Shown here piece by piece: positions 21,913 through 31,159 of a stretch of 64,000 nucleotides of DNA. The number at the start of each line of letters is the position of its first letter. The first letter of the stretch is position 1. The DNA is from Kitasatospora atroaurantiaca (lineage in GTDB: Bacteria > Actinomycetota > Actinomycetes > Streptomycetales > Streptomycetaceae): positions 5,828,001 through 5,892,000 of the forward strand of contig NZ_VIVR01000001.1 in assembly GCF_007828955.1 (NCBI RefSeq), read 5' to 3'. Both the position numbers and the translations under genes were made by a program. The notes under the pieces are model-generated. The model did no database searches. It was not told the origin of the DNA and worked only from the letters and a program-made list of their open reading frames with translations.

Positions 21913-22653
21913 ATGGCCGCCGCCTCGACCTCGCCGACCACCGCCTCGACCGAGGCCGCCGGCACCGCCGCCACCGCGACCACCGCCTCGCCGCGAGCCC
22001 CCCGGTTGGGTGACCGGCTCGGCCGCCGCCTCCCGCAACTGCTGCTCGGCCTCGTCCTGTACGGCTCCAGCATGGCGCTGATGATGCGCGCCGCCCTCGG
22101 CGTCAACCCGTGGGACGTGCTCCACCAGGGCCTGCAGCGCCACCTCGGCCTGAGTATGGGCGCCTGGGTCACCATCACCGGCGCCTGCGTCCTGCTGCTC
22201 TGGATCCCGCTGCGGCAGCGCCCCGGCATCGGCACGCTCGGCAACGTGCTGATCCTCGGCGCGGCCATGGACCTCACCCTCGGCATGGTGGCCACCCCGG
22301 ACGGCTGGGCCGCCAGGATCGCGCTGCTGGCCGCCGGCATCGTGCTCAACGGCCTCGCCACCGGGCTCTACATCGGCGCCCGGCTCGGCCCCGGCCCGCG
22401 CGACGGGCTGATGACCGGCCTGCACCGGCGCACCGGCCGCTCGCTGCGCCTGATCCGTACCGGTATTGAGGTCACCGTGCTGCTGCTCGGCATCCTGCTC
22501 GGCGGCACCGCGGGGGTCGGTACCGTCGCCTACGCGCTCGCCATCGGCCCGCTGGCACAGTTCTTCCTCCGCTGGTGCACCGTGCCCCAGAGCGTGCTGC
22601 AGCCCGTCCCGCAGCCGGTGGCCGGATCCGCACAGGAGTCCCGGAAGGGATGA
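21913..22653 (+). CDS. YczE/YitT-like integral membrane protein
   Basis: The 246-residue product has about five to six hydrophobic helices, with the family segments LVLYGSSMALMMRAALGVNPWDVLHQGL, GLYIGARLGPGPRDGLMTGL and ALAIGPLAQFF; the first is quoted in part only as GVNPWDVLHQGL in the loop after helix 1. Proteins of this family (YczE in Bacillus) are often divergent from MocR regulators and are predicted transporters; the Bacillus member sits near surfactin genes. The first 35 residues are Ala/Thr-rich and cytoplasmic. ATG 21,913 has AAGGAGC upstream. Its regulation by the divergent MocR gene is inferred from the arrangement. Confidence 0.85.
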   Translation: MAAASTSPTTASTEAAGTAATATTASPRAPRLGDRLGRRLPQLLLGLVLYGSSMALMMRAALGVNPWDVLHQGLQRHLGLSMGAWVTITGACVLLLWIPLRQRPGIGTLGNVLILGAAMDLTLGMVATPDGWAARIALLAAGIVLNGLATGLYIGARLGPGPRDGLMTGLHRRTGRSLRLIRTGIEVTVLLLGILLGGTAGVGTVAYALAIGPLAQFFLRWCTVPQSVLQPVPQPVAGSAQESRKG

Positions 22654-22716
22654 ACTTGGGCACCCGAGGCCTGGGCTCGTCGCGCGTTGGGGGTGGAACC
22701 TCGTAAGGTCGTCTCC

Positions 22717-24462
22717 GTGTTGGACGAGATGCGGATACGGGATCTGGGCGTCATCGACGACGCGGTGGTCGAACTGGCGCCGGGCTTCACAGCCGTCACC
22801 GGCGAGACCGGCGCGGGCAAGACCATGGTGGTGACCAGCCTCGGCCTGTTGCTCGGCGGCCGCGCCGACCCCGGGCTGGTGCGCAGGGGAGCCGGCCGGG
22901 CCGTCGTCGAGGGCCGCCTCGGCCTGCCCGCCGGCTCGCCTGCGGCGGCGCGCGCCCTGGAGGCCGGCGCCGAACTGGACGACGGCGCGCTGCTGATCAG
23001 CCGGACGGTCTCCGCCGAGGGCCGCTCCCGAGCCCACGTCGGCGGACGCGCCGTCCCGGTGGGCCTGCTCGCCGAGCTCGGCGAGGACCTGATCGCCGTG
23101 CACGGCCAGACCGACCAGCAGCGCCTGCTGCGACCCTCCCGCCAGCGCGGCGCCCTGGACCGCTACGCGGGCGAGGCCGTCGCCGGGCCGCTGGCCCGCT
23201 ACCGCGAGGTCTACCGCCGTCTGCGCGAGGTCTCCGCGACGCTCGAGGAGCTCACCACCCGGGCCCGCGAGCGCGCCCAGGAGGCGGACCTGCTCCGCTT
23301 CGGCCTGGACGAGGTCGCCGCCGCCGAGCCGGTGGCCGGCGAGGACGTCGAACTCGCCGCCGAGGCCGAGCGCCTCGGCCACGCCGACGCCCTCTCCTCC
23401 GCCGCCACCCTGGCCCACGGCGCACTGGCCGGAGACCCGGCCGACCCCGACTCCCTGGACGCCGGCACCCTGCTCGCCCAGGCCCGCCGCGCCCTGGACG
23501 GCGTCCGCCACCACGACGAGCGGCTGGCCGCCCTGGCCGACCGCCTCAACGAGGTCGGCTACCTGCTCGCCGACGTCGCCGGGGACCTGGCGGGTTACGC
23601 CGACGACCTGGACGCGGACCCCGTACGCCTGGCGGCCGTCGAGGACCGGCGGGCGGTCCTCGCCCAGCTGCTGCGCAAGTACGGCGGCGCGGAGAACACG
23701 CTCGCCGAGGTCCTGCAGTGGGCCGAGACGAGTGCGAGCAGACTTGCCGAACTCGACGGCGACGACGAGCGGATCGACGAGCTCGGCGCCCAGGAGACGG
23801 CTCTGCGCACCGAGTTGGCCGAGCTGGCCGCCGAGGTCTCGGTCGCCCGGCGGGCCGCGGCCGGCCGCTTCGCCGAGGCCGTCTCCGCCGAACTCGCCGA
23901 ACTCGCCATGCCGCACGCCCGGGTGAGCTTCGACATCACCTGGCTCGACGATCTGGCCGGCATCGAGATCGACGGCCGGACCGTCTCCTACGGCGCGCAC
24001 GGCGTGGACGAGGTCGAGGTACTGCTCGCCCCGCACCCCGGTGCCGCGCCGCGCCCGATCGCCAAGGGCGCCTCGGGTGGTGAGCTCTCCCGGGTGATGC
24101 TCGCCGTCGAGGTGGTCTTCGCCGGTGCCGACCCCGTGCCGACGTACCTCTTCGACGAGGTGGACGCCGGCGTCGGCGGCAAGGCCGCGGTCGAGATCGG
24201 CCGCCGCCTCGCCAAACTGGCCGAGACCGCGCAGGTGGTGGTGGTGACCCACCTCCCGCAGGTCGCGGCCTTCGCCGACCGGCACCTGGTGGTCGAGAAG
24301 ACCCACGACGGCACGGTGACCCGAAGCGGCGTCAAGGTGCTGACCGACGAGGAGCGGGTCCGCGAGCTCTCCCGGATGCTGGCGGGCCTCGAGGACTCCG
24401 AGCTGGGCCGCGCCCACGCCGAGGAGCTCCTCGCCGCGGCCCGCGCACCGCGCGCCCGCTGA
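22717..24462 (+). CDS. recN: DNA repair protein RecN
   Basis: The 581-residue SMC-like ATPase has Walker A in TGETGAGKTMVVTSLG near the N-terminus, a long coiled coil from about residue 150 to 400, the ABC signature ASGGELSRVMLA and Walker B YLFDEVDAGVGG near the C-terminus. RecN holds broken DNA ends for recombinational repair in the cytoplasm. The GTG at 22,717 gives the family's usual opening (MRIRDLGVIDDAVVEL soon after); the TTG at 22,687 would add ten unrelated residues. It follows the yczE gene by 63 bases and ends before the glycosyltransferase. Confidence 0.95.
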   Translation: MLDEMRIRDLGVIDDAVVELAPGFTAVTGETGAGKTMVVTSLGLLLGGRADPGLVRRGAGRAVVEGRLGLPAGSPAAARALEAGAELDDGALLISRTVSAEGRSRAHVGGRAVPVGLLAELGEDLIAVHGQTDQQRLLRPSRQRGALDRYAGEAVAGPLARYREVYRRLREVSATLEELTTRARERAQEADLLRFGLDEVAAAEPVAGEDVELAAEAERLGHADALSSAATLAHGALAGDPADPDSLDAGTLLAQARRALDGVRHHDERLAALADRLNEVGYLLADVAGDLAGYADDLDADPVRLAAVEDRRAVLAQLLRKYGGAENTLAEVLQWAETSASRLAELDGDDERIDELGAQETALRTELAELAAEVSVARRAAAGRFAEAVSAELAELAMPHARVSFDITWLDDLAGIEIDGRTVSYGAHGVDEVEVLLAPHPGAAPRPIAKGASGGELSRVMLAVEVVFAGADPVPTYLFDEVDAGVGGKAAVEIGRRLAKLAETAQVVVVTHLPQVAAFADRHLVVEKTHDGTVTRSGVKVLTDEERVRELSRMLAGLEDSELGRAHAEELLAAARAPRAR

Positions 24463-24481
24463 CCCGCCGTCCGCAGGTGAT

Positions 24482-24512
24482 CCGGGCCGGGGGCCCCGTG
24501 CAACCGGCCCGG
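24482..24512 (+). terminator. possible recN terminator
   Basis: CCGGGCCGG and CCGGCCCGG form a 9-bp stem with a 13-base loop, 20 bases after the recN stop. There is no T tract, so it may be only a weak terminator. Confidence 0.45.
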
Positions 24513-24702
24513 GACCGACCTGCGATCCTCACCCGGGACGGGCGCCGCGACGCGCCCGCCCGTGGCGCCGACTGTCCAAGACCCCGCCCGACCTGGCATG
24601 GTGGCGGCTGGACACTGGCATACCAGTCCCGAGTGCCGCTCGCGGGCCGCGCTCCTTGCCTGCCGACCCGGCAGGAGGGGCCCAACGCGACGGTGTGAGT
24701 TC

Positions 24703-25887
24703 GTGATCGAGTCGGAGCGAGACGACGTGGACCATTTCGCCACCCGGGCCACTGCGGCAGCCCCCGAACGGGGTCAGCTGCACGTGGCGCTCGTCCTGGC
24801 CGCCAGCACCGGCGGCATCGGTGCGCATGTGCGTTCCCTCGCCCAGGGCCTGGTGGCGCACGGCGTCGGTGTGACGGTCTGCGCGCCCGCCGGGACGGAC
24901 TCCCTGTTCGGCTTCTCCGGTACCGGCGCCAGGTTCCACCTGGTCGACATCACTCCGACGGCCGGCGCCCGCAGCGACGCGGCGGCCATCGGCGAGCTGC
25001 GCCGCGCCTTCACCGGCGCGGACGTGGTCCATGCGCACGGCCTGCGGGCCGGGCTGCTCTCCGACCTGGCGCTGCGCACCGCCGGCCGCTTTCCCGGGCT
25101 GCGGCCCGAGACCCCGCTGGTGGTGACCTTCCATCACGCGATGCTGGCCACCGGCATGGAGCGCCGGCTGCAGCGGCTGATGGAGCGCCGGGTGGCCCGC
25201 GCCGCCGACCTGGTGCTCGGCGCCTCCTCGGACCTGGTCGCCCGGGCCCGCGAGCTGGGAGCCACCGACGCCCGGCTGGGCCCGGTGGCCGCTCCGCCGA
25301 TGCCGCCCGGCGGTCTCGACCGGGAGGCTGCCCGCGCCGAGCTGCTCGGTGACCACCGGGACCGGCCCGTGGTCCTGGCCATCGGGCGGCTCGTCCAGCA
25401 GAAGTCCTTCGGCCTGCTGCTCGACGCGGCCCGGGACTTCGGGGACCGGGACCCGCTGGTCCTGATCGCCGGCGAGGGCCCGGAGGAACAGGACCTGCGC
25501 GAGCGGATCGCCGCCGAGAAGCTGCCCGTCGAGCTGCTCGGCTACCGCACCGATGTGCCCGAGCTGCTCGCCGCAGCCGACGTGGTGGTGGTCAGCAGCC
25601 GGTGGGAGGCGCGGTCGCTGGTCGTCCAGGAGGCGATGCGGGTGGGCGTGCCGGTGGTCTCCACGGCCGTCGGCGGCGTGCCGGAGCTGGTGGGCGAGGC
25701 CGCGGTGCTGGTGCCGTACGGCGACGCGCGTGCTCTGGCGGCGGCCGTGCGGGGGCTGCTCGCCGATCCGGGGCGCCGTGCGGAGTTGGCCGAGGCCGGC
25801 CGGCTGCAGGCACAGACCTGGCCGGACGAGGCGGCGACCGTGGCGCAGGTGCTCAGCACGTACGACGAGCTGGTCCAGCGGGGCTGA
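24703..25887 (+). CDS. GT4-family glycosyltransferase
   Basis: The 394-residue product is a GT-B enzyme. The N-domain has VALVLAASTGGIGAHVRSLA with a glycine loop, then DVVHAHGLRAG; the C-domain has VLAIGRLVQQKSFGLLLDA, a LIAGEGPEEQDL loop and SSRWEARSLVVQEAM with the E-x7-E pair, typical of GT4 mannosyl- or glucosyltransferases. It transfers a sugar from a nucleotide donor to an unknown acceptor (membrane lipid, teichoic acid or glycogen-like polymer). The GTG start is uncertain; a GTG eight codons later with GGAGCGAGAC upstream is a strong alternative. It follows recN and is convergent with the GH15 gene. Confidence 0.87.
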   Translation: MIESERDDVDHFATRATAAAPERGQLHVALVLAASTGGIGAHVRSLAQGLVAHGVGVTVCAPAGTDSLFGFSGTGARFHLVDITPTAGARSDAAAIGELRRAFTGADVVHAHGLRAGLLSDLALRTAGRFPGLRPETPLVVTFHHAMLATGMERRLQRLMERRVARAADLVLGASSDLVARARELGATDARLGPVAAPPMPPGGLDREAARAELLGDHRDRPVVLAIGRLVQQKSFGLLLDAARDFGDRDPLVLIAGEGPEEQDLRERIAAEKLPVELLGYRTDVPELLAAADVVVVSSRWEARSLVVQEAMRVGVPVVSTAVGGVPELVGEAAVLVPYGDARALAAAVRGLLADPGRRAELAEAGRLQAQTWPDEAATVAQVLSTYDELVQRG

Positions 25888-25947
25888 CCTCCGGTCGGGG
25901 GCGCGAGCCAGGACGTCTCTTCGGGGGGCGCGAGCCCGAGCGCTTTT

Positions 25948-26024
25948 CAGGGGCGCGGGGAACTGCGCGGGGCGGAAGCTGCGGCGCCGTCACTTCCGGT
26001 CTCGCGCAGTTCCCCGCGCCCCTG
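25948..26024. repeat. GC-rich inverted repeat (dispersed palindrome type) acting as bidirectional terminator
   Basis: Two 22-base arms at 25,948-25,969 and 26,003-26,024 are exact complements (core GGGGCGCGGGGAACTGCGCG), separated by 33 bases. The sequence matches a palindrome found many times between genes in streptomycete genomes. It lies between the convergent glycosyltransferase and GH15 genes. An extra half copy, GGGGCGCGAGC, occurs just before it. Confidence 0.85.
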
Positions 26025-26053
26025 GTTGGTTGGCCCGAAGCCAGGGATCGGGG

Positions 26054-28024
26054 TCACATCATGGCTTGCTCGGCGCGTTCGGCTGCCGGGCCCGCGGGCT
26101 GGGCGGAGAGGTAGGCCCCGCCACAGGCGGTCAGGCGGAGGGCGGTGTCGATCAGCGGCACGTGGCTGAAGGCCTGCGGGAAGTTGCCGACCTGGCGCTT
26201 GGCGCGCGGGTCCCACTCCTCCGCGAGCAGGCCGACGTCGTTGCGCAGTGCCAGCAGCTTCTCGAAGAGCTCGCGCGCCTCCTGCACCCGTCCGATCATC
26301 GCCAGGTCGTCCGCGAGCCAGAACGAGCAGGCGAGGAACGCCCCTTCGTGCCCGCTCAGCCCGTCCACGTTCTCGCCCTGCTGGTCGTGGGTCGGGTACC
26401 GCAGCACGAAGCCGTCCTCGGTGGAGAGCTCACGCTGGATCGCCTCGATCGTGCCGATGACCCGCTTGTCGTCCGGCGGCAGGAAGCCGACCTGCGGGAT
26501 CAGGAGCAGCGAGGCGTCCAGCTCCTTGCTGCCGTAGTACTGGGTGAAGGTGTTGCGGTCGGCGTCGTAGCCCTTCTCGCAGACGTCGGCGTGGATCCTG
26601 TCCCGCAGGTCCTTCCAGCGCTCCAGCGGGCCCTCGGCCGGGGACTGCTCGATCAGCTTGATGGTGCGGTCGACGGCGACCCAGGCCATCACCTTGGAGT
26701 GCACGAAGTGCCGGCGCGGCCCGCGCACCTCCCAGATGCCCTCGTCGGGGGCGGTCCAGTGCTCCTCCAGGTAGCTGATCAGCTTGAGCTGGAGGTGGTG
26801 GGCGTGGTCGTTGCGGACCAGGCCGGTCATGTGGGCCAGGTGCAGGGCCTCGACCACCTCGCCGTAGACGTCGAGCTGGAGCTGCCCGGCGGCGCCGTTG
26901 CCGATACGGACGGGCTGCGAGCCCTCGTACCCGGGCAGCCAGTCCAGCGCCGACTCGGTGAGCTCGCGCTCGCCCGCGATGCCGTACATGATCTGCAGGT
27001 TCTCCGGGTCCCCGGCGACCGCCCGCAGCAGCCACTCGCGCCAGGCGCGGGCCTCGTCCCGGTAGCCGGTGCGCAGCAGGGAGGACAGGGTGATCGCGGC
27101 GTCGCGGAGCCAGGTGTAGCGGTAGTCCCAGTTGCGCTCGCCGCCGATGTCCTCGGGCAGCGAGGTGGTGGGCGCGGCGACGATTCCGCCGGTCGGCGCG
27201 TAGGTGAGGCCCTTGAGGGTGATCAGCGAGCGGACCACGGGCTCGCGGTACGGGCCCTGGTAGGTGCACTGGGCGACCCAGTCGAGCCAGAACTGCTCGG
27301 TGCCCTCCAGCATGGCCTCGGCGTCCGGCGCACTGGGCGCGGGCAGGTGGGAGGCCTGCCAGGTGAGCGCGAAGGCGATCCGGTCGCCGGCGTTGACCGT
27401 GAAGTCGGCGTACGTGGTGAGGTGGTGCCCGTACGTCTCGGCCTCGCCGTCCAGCCAGACCGAGTCGGGCCCGGCGACGGCGGCGGTGCGGTGGGTGCCG
27501 TCGGGCTGCTCGACGCGGTGCACCCAGGGCACGATCCGGCCGTAGCTGAACCGCATCCGCAGCGCGGAGCGCATCCGGACGGAGCCTTCGACACCCTCTA
27601 CGATCCGGATCATCTGGGGCACGGAATCCACCCCGGTGAGCGGGCGGGGCGGCATGAAGTCGATTACCCGGACGGTGCCGCCCTGCGCGTCCCACTCCTG
27701 CTCCAGGATCAGCGAGTCACCCCGGTAGCGCCGCCGGTCGGCGGGCACGGCGGGGGCGGAGGCGGTCGGCGGGATCACCCGAAGCTCACTCGGATCGGTG
27801 AATACGGAGCGCGGCAGGGGTTCCGGGCTCTCGGGCGCGACGGAGACCGGTTCGGCGGGGCCGATCCGCCAGAATCCGTGTTCATCGGTCCCCAGCAGCC
27901 CGGCGAAGACGGCCGGCGAGTCGAATCGGGGCAGGCACAGCCAGTCGACCGCCCCGTCCCTGCTGACCAGGGCAGCGGTCTGCATGTCCCCGATGAGTGC
28001 GTAGTCCTCGATACGGCCGGCCAC
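26054..28024 (-). CDS. glycoside hydrolase family 15 protein (glucoamylase/trehalase type)
   Basis: The 656-residue product has the family opening VAGRIEDYALIGDMQTAALV, a beta-sandwich N-domain, and an (alpha/alpha)6 barrel. ERNWDYRYTWLRDAA carries the substrate-binding Arg-Asp, PDEGIWEVRG the predicted acid Glu, and SGHEGAFLACSFWLADDL the predicted base Glu. In actinobacteria such proteins include trehalases as well as glucoamylases. No signal peptide is seen, so it is probably intracellular, acting on trehalose or alpha-glucans. The GTG start has CTGGAG upstream; an in-frame ATG at 28,219 would add 65 proline-rich residues. It converges on the GT4 gene. Confidence 0.85.
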   Translation of the reverse strand: MAGRIEDYALIGDMQTAALVSRDGAVDWLCLPRFDSPAVFAGLLGTDEHGFWRIGPAEPVSVAPESPEPLPRSVFTDPSELRVIPPTASAPAVPADRRRYRGDSLILEQEWDAQGGTVRVIDFMPPRPLTGVDSVPQMIRIVEGVEGSVRMRSALRMRFSYGRIVPWVHRVEQPDGTHRTAAVAGPDSVWLDGEAETYGHHLTTYADFTVNAGDRIAFALTWQASHLPAPSAPDAEAMLEGTEQFWLDWVAQCTYQGPYREPVVRSLITLKGLTYAPTGGIVAAPTTSLPEDIGGERNWDYRYTWLRDAAITLSSLLRTGYRDEARAWREWLLRAVAGDPENLQIMYGIAGERELTESALDWLPGYEGSQPVRIGNGAAGQLQLDVYGEVVEALHLAHMTGLVRNDHAHHLQLKLISYLEEHWTAPDEGIWEVRGPRRHFVHSKVMAWVAVDRTIKLIEQSPAEGPLERWKDLRDRIHADVCEKGYDADRNTFTQYYGSKELDASLLLIPQVGFLPPDDKRVIGTIEAIQRELSTEDGFVLRYPTHDQQGENVDGLSGHEGAFLACSFWLADDLAMIGRVQEARELFEKLLALRNDVGLLAEEWDPRAKRQVGNFPQAFSHVPLIDTALRLTACGGAYLSAQPAGPAAERAEQAMM

Positions 28025-28583
28025 GTGGGTCTCCAGTTCGAAATATGTGCTCGGCGACGTCCGACGGCTGGGAGTACGCGGTCTGCGGGCCGGAGTGTCC
28101 AGGGGGCTGCTCCCGAGGTCCGCCGGTGTCTGCGGGGGCTCGTGGGGAGCCTGGCGGGGCTCTGGTGGGCCCCTGGCCTGAACGGGGTCAACTGGTACGG
28201 GAGGTGTCCGGTCGCGCATCGGGGACCGAGGGGTGTCGCCCTGACCCCCTCGCCCTCCGCGTGCTCTGCTGTCGGCGATGCGTCCGTGCAGGATACGTCG
28301 GTCGAATGGGGTGGAGCACGTGGAGAGCGCCCCTTCTGGCCGCAGTCACACCAAATGAATCCAAAGTGGTCCGAGTGGAGCATCCCGGATCATCCGTCCG
28401 AACCATCCGGAAGTGATCCTTCCGGGCCCCCGGGTGTCACTCGGACGGGCGCGGCGCGCCGGGTCGGAACGCGTCCGGTGCAGCTCACTGATACCCTGGT
28501 ATCCCGTGGACTGGTGGGCTCAGGAGCGCCTCAGGCCCCTCCACCGACGTCACTTTCGACACGCGACCCACGGGAGCCCCCTC
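28025..28583. other. 559-base region between gh15 and pyrG, without a supported gene
   Basis: This region holds the divergent promoters of the GH15 and pyrG genes. If the GH15 gene starts at 28,219, part of it is coding. An inverted repeat GATACC-CT-GGTATC lies at about 28,490-28,503, roughly 80 bases before pyrG, and several CATCCGGAA-type repeats occur near 28,380-28,425. I see no other gene, RNA or mobile element. Confidence 0.55.
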
Positions 28584-30257
<1,674 letters not shown>

Positions 30258-30288
30258 GAACACGGCCGAGCAGTAAGAGCTCGTCACG

Positions 30289-30324
30289 GACGGCGGTCGC
30301 GCGAATCCTCGCGCGGCCGCCGTC
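30289..30324 (+). terminator. pyrG terminator hairpin
   Basis: GACGGCGGTCGCGCGA pairs with TCGCGCGGCCGCCGTC, 16 bp with one G-T pair and an ATCC loop, 31 bases after the pyrG stop. Confidence 0.75.
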
Positions 30325-30360
30325 TGGCATAGGTTGGGCGCACAGACCAAGGGGAGTGAG

Positions 30361-31008
30361 ATGTCGGACGTCGTATCGCAGCAGATCCGGGACGTGGCGG
30401 AGGAGTGGCCGGTCCGCGCCAGCGAGACCCCCTTCCAGGGCCGGGTCACCGGGGTCCGTACCGACGAGGTGCTGATGCCGGACGGCGGCTACGCCCGGCG
30501 CGACTACCAGACCCACCCCGGCTCGGTGTCCGTCCTCGCACTCGACGACCAGCAGCGGGTGCTGCTGGTGCGCCAGTACCGGCACCCGGTGCGCCAGCGG
30601 CTGTGGGAGCTGCCGGCCGGCCTGCTCGACGTACCGGGGGAGAACCCGCTGCACGCCGCTCAGCGCGAGCTCTACGAGGAGGCGCACTGCAAGGCGGGGG
30701 AGTGGCGGGTGCTGGTCGACTTCTACACCTCGCCCGGCGGCACCGACGAGGCGCTGCGGCTCTTCCTGGCCACCGACCTCGCCGAGGCCGAGGGCGACCG
30801 CTACGCCGCGCACGGCGAGGAGCTGGAGATCGAGACCGCCCGGGTGCCGCTGGCGGAGCTGGTCCGGCTGATCCTCGCGGGCAAGCTGCACAACCCGACG
30901 CTGATCACCGGCGCCCTCGCGCTGCAGGCCGCTCTGACCGGGCCCGGCCTGGACGCGCTGCGTCCCGCCGAGTCGCCCTGGCCGGCCCGGCCCTTCCAGT
31001 CCGACTGA
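30361..31008 (+). CDS. NUDIX hydrolase, ADP-ribose pyrophosphatase type
   Basis: The 215-residue product contains VLLVRQYRHPVRQRLWELP and then the NUDIX box region GLLDVPGENPLHAAQRELYEEA, of which the REL-EE core is intact; the loop after the first Gly is one residue longer than the standard box, as in actinobacterial relatives. It likely hydrolyses ADP-ribose or a similar nucleoside diphosphate in the cytoplasm. ATG 30,361 has AGGGGAGTGAG directly upstream. It is 104 bases downstream of pyrG, and the STAND ATPase gene follows on the same strand. Confidence 0.9.
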   Translation: MSDVVSQQIRDVAEEWPVRASETPFQGRVTGVRTDEVLMPDGGYARRDYQTHPGSVSVLALDDQQRVLLVRQYRHPVRQRLWELPAGLLDVPGENPLHAAQRELYEEAHCKAGEWRVLVDFYTSPGGTDEALRLFLATDLAEAEGDRYAAHGEELEIETARVPLAELVRLILAGKLHNPTLITGALALQAALTGPGLDALRPAESPWPARPFQSD

Positions 31009-31159
31009 CGACCGGCGGTCGGCGCTTGATCCTTAGGGGTGATTTGCCGGTTGGTAGTACCGGTGTCACCCCTTGCCGTGTCGGCCGGTCGAACTACGCT
31101 TCGCGGACGGGGCCCACCACGGGTCCGCTCCGCTGAGCGACTGGTCAGGAGTGGCGCAG

